Below, in pieces: positions 16,535 to 23,691 of a DNA stretch of 57,443 nucleotides. Below the pieces are notes generated by a model. That model saw only the letters and a list, made by a program, of their open reading frames with translations. It did no database searches and was not told where the DNA came from. Position 1 is the stretch's first letter. The number at the start of each line of letters is the position of its first letter. The DNA is from Gemmatimonadaceae bacterium (GTDB taxonomy: Bacteria; Gemmatimonadota; Gemmatimonadetes; Gemmatimonadales; Gemmatimonadaceae): assembly GCA_025931335.1 (NCBI GenBank), contig JAICNG010000011.1:1-57443 (forward strand), written 5' to 3'. A program made the translations under genes and the position numbers.

Positions 16535-17911
16535 TCACGGCACGGTGACCCTGGCCGAGCCCGTTCTCCCTTCGCAAGTGGCGTTGATCATCGCCTCGCC
16601 CTTCGCGACCGCGCGGATGACGCCGGCCGCGTCGATCGTCGCGACGTTCGGATTCGAGCTCTCGTAGGTCACGACGCGTCCGGTGAGCACGTGCCCCATT
16701 CCGTCGAGCACCTCGACGGTCAGCGCGAAAGTCGCCTGCTTTTGCAGGGTGAGGAACGTGGGAGTGAGCCGCACGAACACCACGGTCTCGATTACCGTCA
16801 CGCCCACCGTTGCCGTTCGGCCTTCCGAGCGCGCCGTGACCACCGCGGCCCCGACGTTCATCGCACGCAGCCGTCCATCATCGAACACCGCAATGACCGC
16901 GGGATTCGATGATGTCAACGTGACCTCTCGATCGACCAACCGGTTGCCACCGACATCGGCGAGAAAGACCTCGACCGAGCTGAATTCCCCTGCCCGCAGC
17001 GTGTCCTTTGCCGGGGTGACCGCGATCGTCTCGATGTGCGGCCGCACCGTGAGCGGGAGCGACGCGGCGACCGATCCGCTCCTGGCGGTGATCATGACGC
17101 CGCCTGGAACGCGCGCGCTCACGAGCCCGGTAGGCGATACGACGGCGACGCTCGGGTCCGACGTCTCCCAGACGATCGGCCGGTCGCCCAACGTGAACCC
17201 GCGCTCATCCCGCGCGAACGCCTGGTACTGACGCAGCGTTCCGTCCGACATCGTGCGCTGATCGGGCGAGATCGTCACCGCGAACACGTCCGCCGGCGTC
17301 ACCGTTATGAAAGCGATGTCGGAGCGGCCCTCGCTCGTCACGGTGATGGTGGCTGTGCCGACGCCACCGGCGGTCACGACGCCACTGGCATCGACGTGCG
17401 CGACGTTCGAGTTCGTCGACGCGAAATCGACCTGGCGCCCGCTGAGTGGTCGTCCGGCGGCATCTGCGAGCGCAACCGTCAGCACCACCGTCCATTGCGG
17501 GTGCAGCGTGCGCGTCTCCGGCGTCACGACGATGCTCGCGACCGGCGCGAGCGTCACACGGATCTCCATCCATGCGGACTGACCGTCGCAGATCGCCGTG
17601 ATGCGGACCGTGCCCGGCGTGCGCGCGGTGACCAGGCCGGTGGCCGGATCGACCTCGGCGATGCCCGGCGCGCTCGACGAGAAAATCACGGCGCGTCCGG
17701 TGATCGCCCGGCCGCCCATGTCGAGTGGGGTCGCCGTTATGCGGGCGGTGTCCCCGACGAAAAGGGCCGCGCCAGCGGGACCGTGCAATGCGATGCGGGC
17801 GACACCATCCGGCGACAGGCCATTGTCCCCGCAGGCCGCGACTACGGCAAGAAGAGCGAGCGCGAATGCGGCCGGCGCCCACCGAAATGATTTGTACGGA
17901 AGCCTGTGCAT
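16535..17911 (-). CDS. BIG2-repeat lipoprotein
   Basis: This 458-residue exported protein has a signal segment ending in the lipobox VAAC (Cys about 27), followed by about five bacterial Ig-like (BIG2) domains of some 80 residues. Each shows the pattern x-G-x-T-A-R/T-V-T-A-x-S and ends with V-T-V: FSSSAPGIAEVDPATGLVTA, FASTNSNVAHVDASGVVTA, WETSDPSVAVVSPTGLVSA, TSSNPAVIAVFDDGRLRA and YESSNPNVATIDAAGVIRA. Such domains mediate surface adhesion or scaffold larger assemblies. The start was set at the ATG before the basic/hydrophobic signal; about 59 in-frame codons upstream are unlikely to be translated. A strong hairpin lies just downstream. Confidence 0.9.
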   Translation of the reverse strand: MHRLPYKSFRWAPAAFALALLAVVAACGDNGLSPDGVARIALHGPAGAALFVGDTARITATPLDMGGRAITGRAVIFSSSAPGIAEVDPATGLVTARTPGTVRITAICDGQSAWMEIRVTLAPVASIVVTPETRTLHPQWTVVLTVALADAAGRPLSGRQVDFASTNSNVAHVDASGVVTAGGVGTATITVTSEGRSDIAFITVTPADVFAVTISPDQRTMSDGTLRQYQAFARDERGFTLGDRPIVWETSDPSVAVVSPTGLVSARVPGGVMITARSGSVAASLPLTVRPHIETIAVTPAKDTLRAGEFSSVEVFLADVGGNRLVDREVTLTSSNPAVIAVFDDGRLRAMNVGAAVVTARSEGRTATVGVTVIETVVFVRLTPTFLTLQKQATFALTVEVLDGMGHVLTGRVVTYESSNPNVATIDAAGVIRAVAKGEAMINATCEGRTGSARVTVP

Positions 17912-18138
17912 GGCTACCCCCGGGGATTTGGCGGACACTGCGTTGACGTCGGTGGCGCCAAAAATTGGGCGGAGACACCACAGGCGCAGTCGGGCGCCAG
18001 CCAGACGAAAGTAGGGAGGACGCTTACGAGGCCTGGGACGAATGGCGCGGTGAGCGTTACCGGACGCGAATGCCGGCCGAAGATGCACGGCAGGTGCGGG
18101 GAGTCGGCACCCGCGGCCGCTCGTTAGATTGCGCGCCT

Positions 18139-19338
18139 ATGCCGAAACGCTTCTTCGCGATCGCCGCGGCCGCCGCGATGCACAGCCCGGCGCTGGCGCA
18201 GGATTCACTCCGTACGCCTTCTCCCCGTGCGACGGAGCCCGACTACCCGCCCGCCGCGTGCGCGGCTGGCCCACAAACCCGCCTGACTCCCGACTCGATT
18301 CTCATTCCGCCGGCGCCGCTCATTCCGACGCCGACGCCGCTGCGGGGCCTGTACGTCAATCGCTGGGCGGCGGTGGGCGAGAAGATGTGGCAGCTCATCG
18401 ACGTCGCGAAGCGCACCGAGATCAACGCGCTCGTGATCGACGTCAAGGATGATCGCGGGTATGTCCTCTACCGCTCGAGCGTTCCGCTCGCGCGCGAGAT
18501 CGGCGCCGACACGGTGGCGCCCATGCGCGCCGACCGCATGCGAGCGGTGCTCGATACGATGCGGGCGCACGACATCTATCCCATCGCGCGCATCGTGGTG
18601 GTGAAGGATCCCGTGCTCGCGCGCAAGCGACCGGAGTGGTCGATCAAGCGCGCCTCCGATGGAACGCCGTGGCTCGACAAAGGCGGCAATCCGTGGATCG
18701 ACCCGCACCACCGCGGGCCATGGCAGTACGCCGTCGATCTCGCGTGCGAGGCGATCGCCCTCGGCTTCAGCGAGGTGCAGTACGATTACGTGCGCTTCCC
18801 CGACGAGCAGCGAATCGTCACCGAAGCGGCCTTCCCGCTCGCGCGCGGACGCGACCGCGCGTCGGTGATCCGCGACCAGCTGCGATTTCTTCGAGGGTCG
18901 CTCCGGCCGTTAGGCGTGCCCGTCACCGCCGATGTGTTCGGCCTCACGACGTCGGACTCGACCGACATGGGCATCGGTCAGCTGTGGGAGAAGTTCATCG
19001 ACGCCGTGGACGTGGTGCTCCCGATGACGTACCCCTCGCACTACGCGCGCGGCAACTACGGGCTCCCGCACCCGAACGGCTCACCGTACAAGGTGATCGA
19101 CCGGGCGCTGCGCGATGCGAAGCGGCGCAGCGCGGGCATCCCGAACGCCGCGAAGGTCGTCCCCTGGTATCAGGATTTCACGCTCGGGCCGCCGCGATAC
19201 GGCCCGGCACAGGTGCGCGCGCAAATCCAGGCCGGCTACGACAACGGCGTACACGACTGGATGCTCTGGAATCCGGGTAGCCGCTACACCATCGCCGCGC
19301 TTCGCCCGGGGAGTGATCGCGCGGCGGCCGCGCCTTAG
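18139..19338 (+). CDS. Putative glycoside hydrolase-like secreted protein (DUF4015)
   Basis: A 399-residue protein with a signal peptide (MPKRFFAIAAAAAMHSPALA), then a TIM-barrel-like domain: RGLYVNRWAAVGEKMWQLID, NALVIDVKDDRGYVLYRSS, YPIARIVVVKDPVLA, GFSEVQYDYVRFPDE, VTADVFGLTTSD and VVLPMTYPSHY. These are the landmarks of the DUF4015 'putative glycosyl hydrolase' family, in which the Asp/Glu residues in IDVKDD and QYDYVRFP are likely catalytic. Activity and substrate are unproven. It is convergent with the next gene, sharing 4 bp of stop region. An in-frame CCG TTA GGC lies at 18907-18915. Confidence 0.88.
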   Translation: MPKRFFAIAAAAAMHSPALAQDSLRTPSPRATEPDYPPAACAAGPQTRLTPDSILIPPAPLIPTPTPLRGLYVNRWAAVGEKMWQLIDVAKRTEINALVIDVKDDRGYVLYRSSVPLAREIGADTVAPMRADRMRAVLDTMRAHDIYPIARIVVVKDPVLARKRPEWSIKRASDGTPWLDKGGNPWIDPHHRGPWQYAVDLACEAIALGFSEVQYDYVRFPDEQRIVTEAAFPLARGRDRASVIRDQLRFLRGSLRPLGVPVTADVFGLTTSDSTDMGIGQLWEKFIDAVDVVLPMTYPSHYARGNYGLPHPNGSPYKVIDRALRDAKRRSAGIPNAAKVVPWYQDFTLGPPRYGPAQVRAQIQAGYDNGVHDWMLWNPGSRYTIAALRPGSDRAAAAP

Positions 19339-19796
19339 GAGCCCTCGGCCTTCCGCCGCGCCGCGTCCGAGATCCAGCCGGCGATCGCCTCGATCTCGTT
19401 GAACAGACGCTGATCGGCATCGGTGACCGGGACCATCGGCGGCTGTGATCCGGGGGTCGTCGGCCGGCCCTCCGGGAGCCGGAACCCGCGCACCTTGATC
19501 TCCGTGCCCCCGAGCGTCTTCCGCCCGATGTCCACGCGCACCACCCAGTATTCGGCCTCGCGGCGGTTGGCGGCGTCGCGCACCTCGCCCGGCACCGCGC
19601 GGGGCTCGGTTATGAGCGTGTTCCCCCCCGACGCGCCCACCCTGTAGTTGTGCAGCTGCAGCTGCGTCCTCGCGATTCGAACGGCCGTATCCACGGGGAC
19701 ATCGACGGTCCGAGACACGGTCTCGCGGCCGCTGCCGCCGCCGAGCGAGGCACACCCTACCAACCCCATCGCGCACAGCACGGTGGTCACGCGCAT
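19335..19796 (-). CDS. Small lipoprotein, unknown function
   Basis: This 153-residue protein begins with a signal peptide ending LVGC (lipobox, Cys about 15), followed by a compact alpha/beta-looking domain with VDVPVDTAVRIARTQLQLHN and VVRVDIGRKTLGGTEIKVRG. I do not recognise the family. The start is the ATG at 19796, because GGAGG is 6 bases upstream of it but directly abuts the alternative ATG at 19802. A long open frame antisense to the following ferritin-like gene runs into this gene but is not used. Confidence 0.75.
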   Translation of the reverse strand: MRVTTVLCAMGLVGCASLGGGSGRETVSRTVDVPVDTAVRIARTQLQLHNYRVGASGGNTLITEPRAVPGEVRDAANRREAEYWVVRVDIGRKTLGGTEIKVRGFRLPEGRPTTPGSQPPMVPVTDADQRLFNEIEAIAGWISDAARRKAEGS

Positions 19797-19940
19797 GTTC
19801 ATCCTCCGATCGTTGGCCACGAAGTGTGGTCGGACGGCTAGAGTATGCATCCCGCGGGCCAGGTTGTCCCGCCCCGGGCAGCCGGGGATATTCCGCACCA
19901 CGGGGTGCGCGATCGGCCCCATCTGAGCACCGGAGGCTCC

Positions 19941-21317
19941 GTGAGCGCGATTCCAACCTTGGGTATCCCTGAGCTTGCCGGCGTCGCGACATACGCCGGC
20001 GCCGCGCGGGTGGGCTGGTCCGTCGACGAGAACGTGCGGCGCCTGTTGCGCTTCCATTGGGTCGAGCGGCGGCTGATGCTGATCGCCGTCGCCCACCTCC
20101 CGGCGACGCCCGAGTGGGAAGTGAAGTGCGCGCTCGCGCTGCACCAGTGGCTCGACGTCGGGCATGCGACCGCGCTGGGATCGCGTATCAGCGAGATGCG
20201 GAACCCGGTCCCAGCCATGGACGTCGCTCCGGATTCGACGCTCGACGCGTTTCTCGAGGAGCTGCTCCGCGCTCAGGGAACGGTCGAGCTGCTCGCGGGA
20301 CTCTACGCCGTCGCCCACCCGGCGCTGATCGCGGCGTATCGGGTGCACATCGAGGGGACCAACCCGTTGGTCGATCATCCCACGGTGCGGGTGCTGAAAC
20401 AGGCGCTCGCCGACGAGGAGGAGATCGTCGCCTGGGGTACGCGCGCCCTCCAGGCGTGCACGCGCGACGCGGCGGCGCGCTCGCGTGCCGACGCGTGGAT
20501 CGCGCACCTGGCGGCGTACCTCGACGCAGCGGGGGGAATCGCGGGTGATGCGGAGCGGCGCGCATCGCCCCCCGCGCCTCGCGCCCGCGAGCGCTTCGTC
20601 CCCGACATGCATCCGCGTCGCGATGCGCGGTTCCAGGGGCAGTACAACTTCAACTTCCCGCCGCATCTCGTCTACGCCGTCCCAGACGTACCGGCCGACG
20701 AGCGCAATCTCGCGCTCCTCTGCAAACGCACGCTGGAGATGGATGTGCCCGAGATGATGGCATCGTTCCTCCTCGAGCGCACCGATCAGCCCTGGTCCTT
20801 CTACGTCGACTACTCGCGCCAGCTGTGGGATGAGGCACGCCACGCGATGATGGGGAGCGTGGCGTTCGAGGCGCGGGAAATCGACTGGTCGCGCATTCCA
20901 TTGAACGTGAGCTTTGCGCTGCGTCTCAACCTGCACGCGACCCCACTCGAGCGGCAGACGATGCTGTACGGCATCGAGCAGAGTCTCATGCCGGCCGACA
21001 CCGGCAAGCGCGCCGAAAAGGAGATCGCCGAGCAGTCCGGCGACGTGTTGTCCGCGCACTTTCACGACTACGACTGGGCCGATGAAGTCCTTCACGCGCA
21101 GATCGGCCGGCGGTGGGCGCGCAAGGAGGGGATCCAGCCGGCTGACGCCATCGAGCGAGCCAAGGCCATTCACGAGCGCACCTGGATGGAGCTCGACCGG
21201 TATCGGGATCGCGACCCACAGTCCTCATGGTGGGCGGAGTTCGTGCGCGACGTGCTCGGCCACGACAGCGCCGTCGACGAGCGCGAGCTCGGTGAGGTGA
21301 AGGCGATCAGAGAATGA
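19941..21317 (+). CDS. Ferritin-like (DUF455-type) protein
   Basis: A 458-residue protein. The C-terminal half contains the helix with LWDEARHAMMG (E-A-R-H near residue 298) and another Glu-bearing segment LEMDVPEMMASFLLERTDQ, consistent with a di-iron four-helix ferritin-like fold of the DUF455 type. The N-terminal half is helical with AVAHLPATPEWEVKCALALHQWLDVGHA. The GTG start at 19941 has CGGAGG 4 bases upstream. Substrate unknown; such proteins may be oxidoreductases. It is followed 7 bp later by the LysE-family exporter gene, so the two may be cotranscribed. Confidence 0.82.
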   Translation: MSAIPTLGIPELAGVATYAGAARVGWSVDENVRRLLRFHWVERRLMLIAVAHLPATPEWEVKCALALHQWLDVGHATALGSRISEMRNPVPAMDVAPDSTLDAFLEELLRAQGTVELLAGLYAVAHPALIAAYRVHIEGTNPLVDHPTVRVLKQALADEEEIVAWGTRALQACTRDAAARSRADAWIAHLAAYLDAAGGIAGDAERRASPPAPRARERFVPDMHPRRDARFQGQYNFNFPPHLVYAVPDVPADERNLALLCKRTLEMDVPEMMASFLLERTDQPWSFYVDYSRQLWDEARHAMMGSVAFEAREIDWSRIPLNVSFALRLNLHATPLERQTMLYGIEQSLMPADTGKRAEKEIAEQSGDVLSAHFHDYDWADEVLHAQIGRRWARKEGIQPADAIERAKAIHERTWMELDRYRDRDPQSSWWAEFVRDVLGHDSAVDERELGEVKAIRE

Positions 21318-21324
21318 CGGGATA

Positions 21325-21957
21325 ATGTTGCCGGCCCCCAGCACACTCCTTCTGTTCATGACGGCCGCGCTCGCGCTCAACGTGACGCCGGGGCCGGACA
21401 TGCTCTACGTCGTTGCACGGAGCGTAGGAGAGGGGCGAGCGGCGGGCGTGATCTCGTCACTCGGGATCGCCGCCGGCTGTCTCATGCATACGCTCGCGGT
21501 CGCGTTCGGACTGGCGGGACTCTTGCGCGCCGTCCCGGTCGCGTTCGAGATCGTGAGGTGGACGGGCGCCGCCTACCTCGTGTGGCTCGGCGTGCGCGCG
21601 TTTCGAAAGCAGGGAACGACGACGGCGCACGCGACGATGACGCCGGCTTCGAGGGCGGCTGTCTTCCGCCAGGGGATGTTGACCAACGTGCTCAACCCCA
21701 AGGTCGCGCTTTTTTTCCTCGCGTTCCTCCCCCAGTTCGTCGACCCGGACCGCGGCCCGGTCGCCCTGCAGCTCATCTCGTTAGGGCTGCTGTTCAACGT
21801 GTCGGGGACGCTGGTCAACGTTGCCGTGGCCGTGCTCGCCAGCGGCGCGGGTACCTGGTCGCGTCGCCGGTTCGGTGAGTCTCCGCTCTTGCGGCGGGTC
21901 ACCGGCGCGTTGTTCATCGCGTTGGGTGTGCGGCTGGCGTTGTTGGAGCGGCGGTGA
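21325..21957 (+). CDS. LysE/RhtB-family amino-acid exporter
   Basis: A 210-residue, six-helix membrane protein. The family signature NVTPGPDMLYVVARSVGEGRAAG is present after the first helix, as are SLGIAAGCLMHTLAVAFGLAGL and GAAYLVWLGVRAFRKQG, and GMLTNVLNPKVALFFLAFLPQFVD in the middle. It exports amino acids or related compounds (substrate not predictable). A TTA leucine codon lies in a GTTAGGG variant of the window-wide octamer. Confidence 0.92.
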   Translation: MLPAPSTLLLFMTAALALNVTPGPDMLYVVARSVGEGRAAGVISSLGIAAGCLMHTLAVAFGLAGLLRAVPVAFEIVRWTGAAYLVWLGVRAFRKQGTTTAHATMTPASRAAVFRQGMLTNVLNPKVALFFLAFLPQFVDPDRGPVALQLISLGLLFNVSGTLVNVAVAVLASGAGTWSRRRFGESPLLRRVTGALFIALGVRLALLERR

Positions 21958-21963
21958 GGGCTG

Positions 21964-22419
21964 GTGCGCAACGCGCCCTGACAGCGTTATCACAGTGACG
22001 GACCCAGGGACCCACCGAGGAACTGCAACCCGGGAGCTATTCCCGAAAGAACGCTCTTCGAGGAATTTCGGGCTTGACTGACAGCTGGCTGCGGTGCCCA
22101 AGCGGCCACGGACGGCCGAACTGCCGACTGACCCGAATAACAACACGAATTACGCGAATCGCGTCGCGCGCTTTGAGCTCGGCTCCCAGGACACGAATGG
22201 GCGTGGATTGCGCGCGGAGACTGCGCGGGCCGGGGGCAGTTCGGGGAAATTCCCGTTGTTATTCGGGTCGTTGGCAGTCCGGCTGCCCGTGGCCCTGGCA
22301 CTCGGATCACTCCTGGAGATCCGTGAAGACCCCAAAAAGCATTTGCAGTTGCAGTCCTCTGTGAGTCTCTGTGAACGTCTCCGTGTTCTCTGTGATAACG
22401 CTGTTACGGCTCGTTGCAC
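21964..22419. repeat. Family F giant nested inverted repeat (about 455 bp)
   Basis: Between convergent stops at 21957 and 22433 lies a 475-bp gene-free stretch folded as a nested palindrome. The outer arms share ACAGCGTTATCACAG (21981-21995) with its complement at 22390-22404, inside ends of type GTGCGCAACG / CGTTGCAC. An inner pair GACCCGAATAACAAC (22130-22144) has a perfect complement at 22255-22269, and intermediate segments also pair imperfectly. The right end matches the family F element at 49881-50051. No protein-coding gene is supported here. Confidence 0.75.
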
Positions 22420-22432
22420 GTTGAGGCGGGGC

Positions 22433-22744
22433 TCACGCGAGCTCATCCAGCCGCATCTCGAGCTCCTCCGCCATCCCGGGGTGCCCGAAGCGCTTCGCCG
22501 CCTCGATGCCCCGATAGAGCATCGCGCGCGCCTCGTCGTTTCTTCCGAGCCGCTCGTACGCCTCGGCCAGTCGCCCGTAGGCGTTCCCCTCGTCGTCGTG
22601 CGAGGCGAGATACAGCTCGTAATGCTCGCGCGCTTCCTCCCATTGCCCCTCCTTCATGGCTTCGTTGGCGAGCCCGAAGTGGGCGAGGGGATTGGCGGGG
22701 TTGTTCGCCACCATGGCGCGAAACGTCTCGAGTTTTGAGGGCAT
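22433..22744 (-). CDS. TPR-repeat protein
   Basis: This 103-residue protein consists of about 2.5 tetratricopeptide units: NPLAHFGLANEAMKEGQWEEAREHYELYL, NAYGRLAEAYERLGRNDEARAMLYRGIE and HPGMAEELEMRLDEL. Such short TPR proteins act as interaction adaptors. The start ATG at 22744 lies 20 bp after the stop of the alpha/beta hydrolase gene on the same strand, so they are probably co-transcribed. Confidence 0.85.
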   Translation of the reverse strand: MPSKLETFRAMVANNPANPLAHFGLANEAMKEGQWEEAREHYELYLASHDDEGNAYGRLAEAYERLGRNDEARAMLYRGIEAAKRFGHPGMAEELEMRLDELA

Positions 22745-22764
22745 GAATCCGAGAGGGGTTCGGG

Positions 22765-23586
22765 TTATCGGGCGAGCCATCCCGCCAGGACGCGGCCGAC
22801 CGTCTCCGGCGCCTCTTCCGGCGCGAAGTGGCGGACGTCCGGCAGCACTTCCAGCGTCGCGCGCGGAATCGCCGCCTGGAGACGCCGGCCGAGCTCGGTG
22901 GGAAGAAACGGGTCGTGCGCCCCCCAGATGATCGCCGTTGGCGCGACGATGCTGCCTAACCGCGGCGCCAGCTCGGCCGTCTCGCGCGAATCGAGCGCGA
23001 GCAAGTGCTCGACGAAGGCATCGCGCCCGTCGGGCGTCGCGAACGGACGAAGGTACTTCTCGACCGACATGTGCCCCCGCTCGTACTCCGTGTAGCCGCG
23101 CTGCAGATCCCGCTGCACGACGGAGAGGATCCACGTCGCCGGAAGATATCGGGTGAGCGGCAGCGAGGCCTTCGCCAGCTTCACATCGCGCGTGGGCCAG
23201 TCGTCGAACCCTACCGAATCGATGAGTGCCATCCGCGCGACTCGCGTCGGGTGCTTGACGGCCAGATACTGCGCGATCCCCCCGCCGACGTCGTGCCCGA
23301 CGATCGCCGCCCGCGCGATCCGCAATGCGTCGAACATCTGGAGCAACCGCTCGGCGTGCCCGCGAATGCTGACGTCGCGACTGCGCGGGAAATCACTCCG
23401 GCCGAACCCCAGAAGGTCGACGACGACCACGCGATGCCCCGGCGGCACGTGCGGCACCACGTCCTGCCACAGATGCGACGATGTCGGAAACCCATGGACG
23501 AAGACCACGGGCTCTCCCTCGCCGCGCGATCCCGCGGCGTAGTAATACAGCCGCGCGCCCGAGAGATCGAGGAATTCGCCCCTCAC
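22765..23586 (-). CDS. Alpha/beta hydrolase, haloalkane-dehalogenase/epoxide-hydrolase-like
   Basis: A 273-residue alpha/beta hydrolase with an oxyanion loop VHGFPTSSHLW, nucleophile elbow GHDVGG (Asp99, not Ser), VDLLGFGRSD, an acid residue in WGAHDPFLP and catalytic histidine in DVRHFAPEEAPETV. The aspartate nucleophile places it with haloalkane/fluoroacetate dehalogenases and epoxide hydrolases, not esterases; the exact substrate is open. The RLGS codons at 22952-22963 contain a TTA within a GCCTAACC variant. Confidence 0.9.
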   Translation of the reverse strand: MRGEFLDLSGARLYYYAAGSRGEGEPVVFVHGFPTSSHLWQDVVPHVPPGHRVVVVDLLGFGRSDFPRSRDVSIRGHAERLLQMFDALRIARAAIVGHDVGGGIAQYLAVKHPTRVARMALIDSVGFDDWPTRDVKLAKASLPLTRYLPATWILSVVQRDLQRGYTEYERGHMSVEKYLRPFATPDGRDAFVEHLLALDSRETAELAPRLGSIVAPTAIIWGAHDPFLPTELGRRLQAAIPRATLEVLPDVRHFAPEEAPETVGRVLAGWLAR

Positions 23587-23598
23587 GGGAGAGACAGC

Positions 23599-23691
23599 GA
23601 AGTATGAGGACTGGGGAGTGAGGAAATCGACGGACTGATCACGCGACAGACCAGCTCAATGGAATTCCTCACTCCTCAGTCCTCATGCTTC
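23599..23691. repeat. Family B intergenic hairpin
   Basis: Arms 23599-23625 and 23665-23691 pair over 27 nt with 2 mismatches around a 39-nt loop. The right arm overlaps the stop codon of the aconitase-type gene (23690-23692). It lies between two genes on the same strand, so it could terminate one transcript or attenuate the next. Confidence 0.8.

Noticed and set aside
19335-21173. A 612-codon minus frame over the ferritin-like gene
   Set aside because: Only the distal 153 codons make a lipoprotein with its own ribosome-binding site; the remainder is a shadow of the plus-strand gene.
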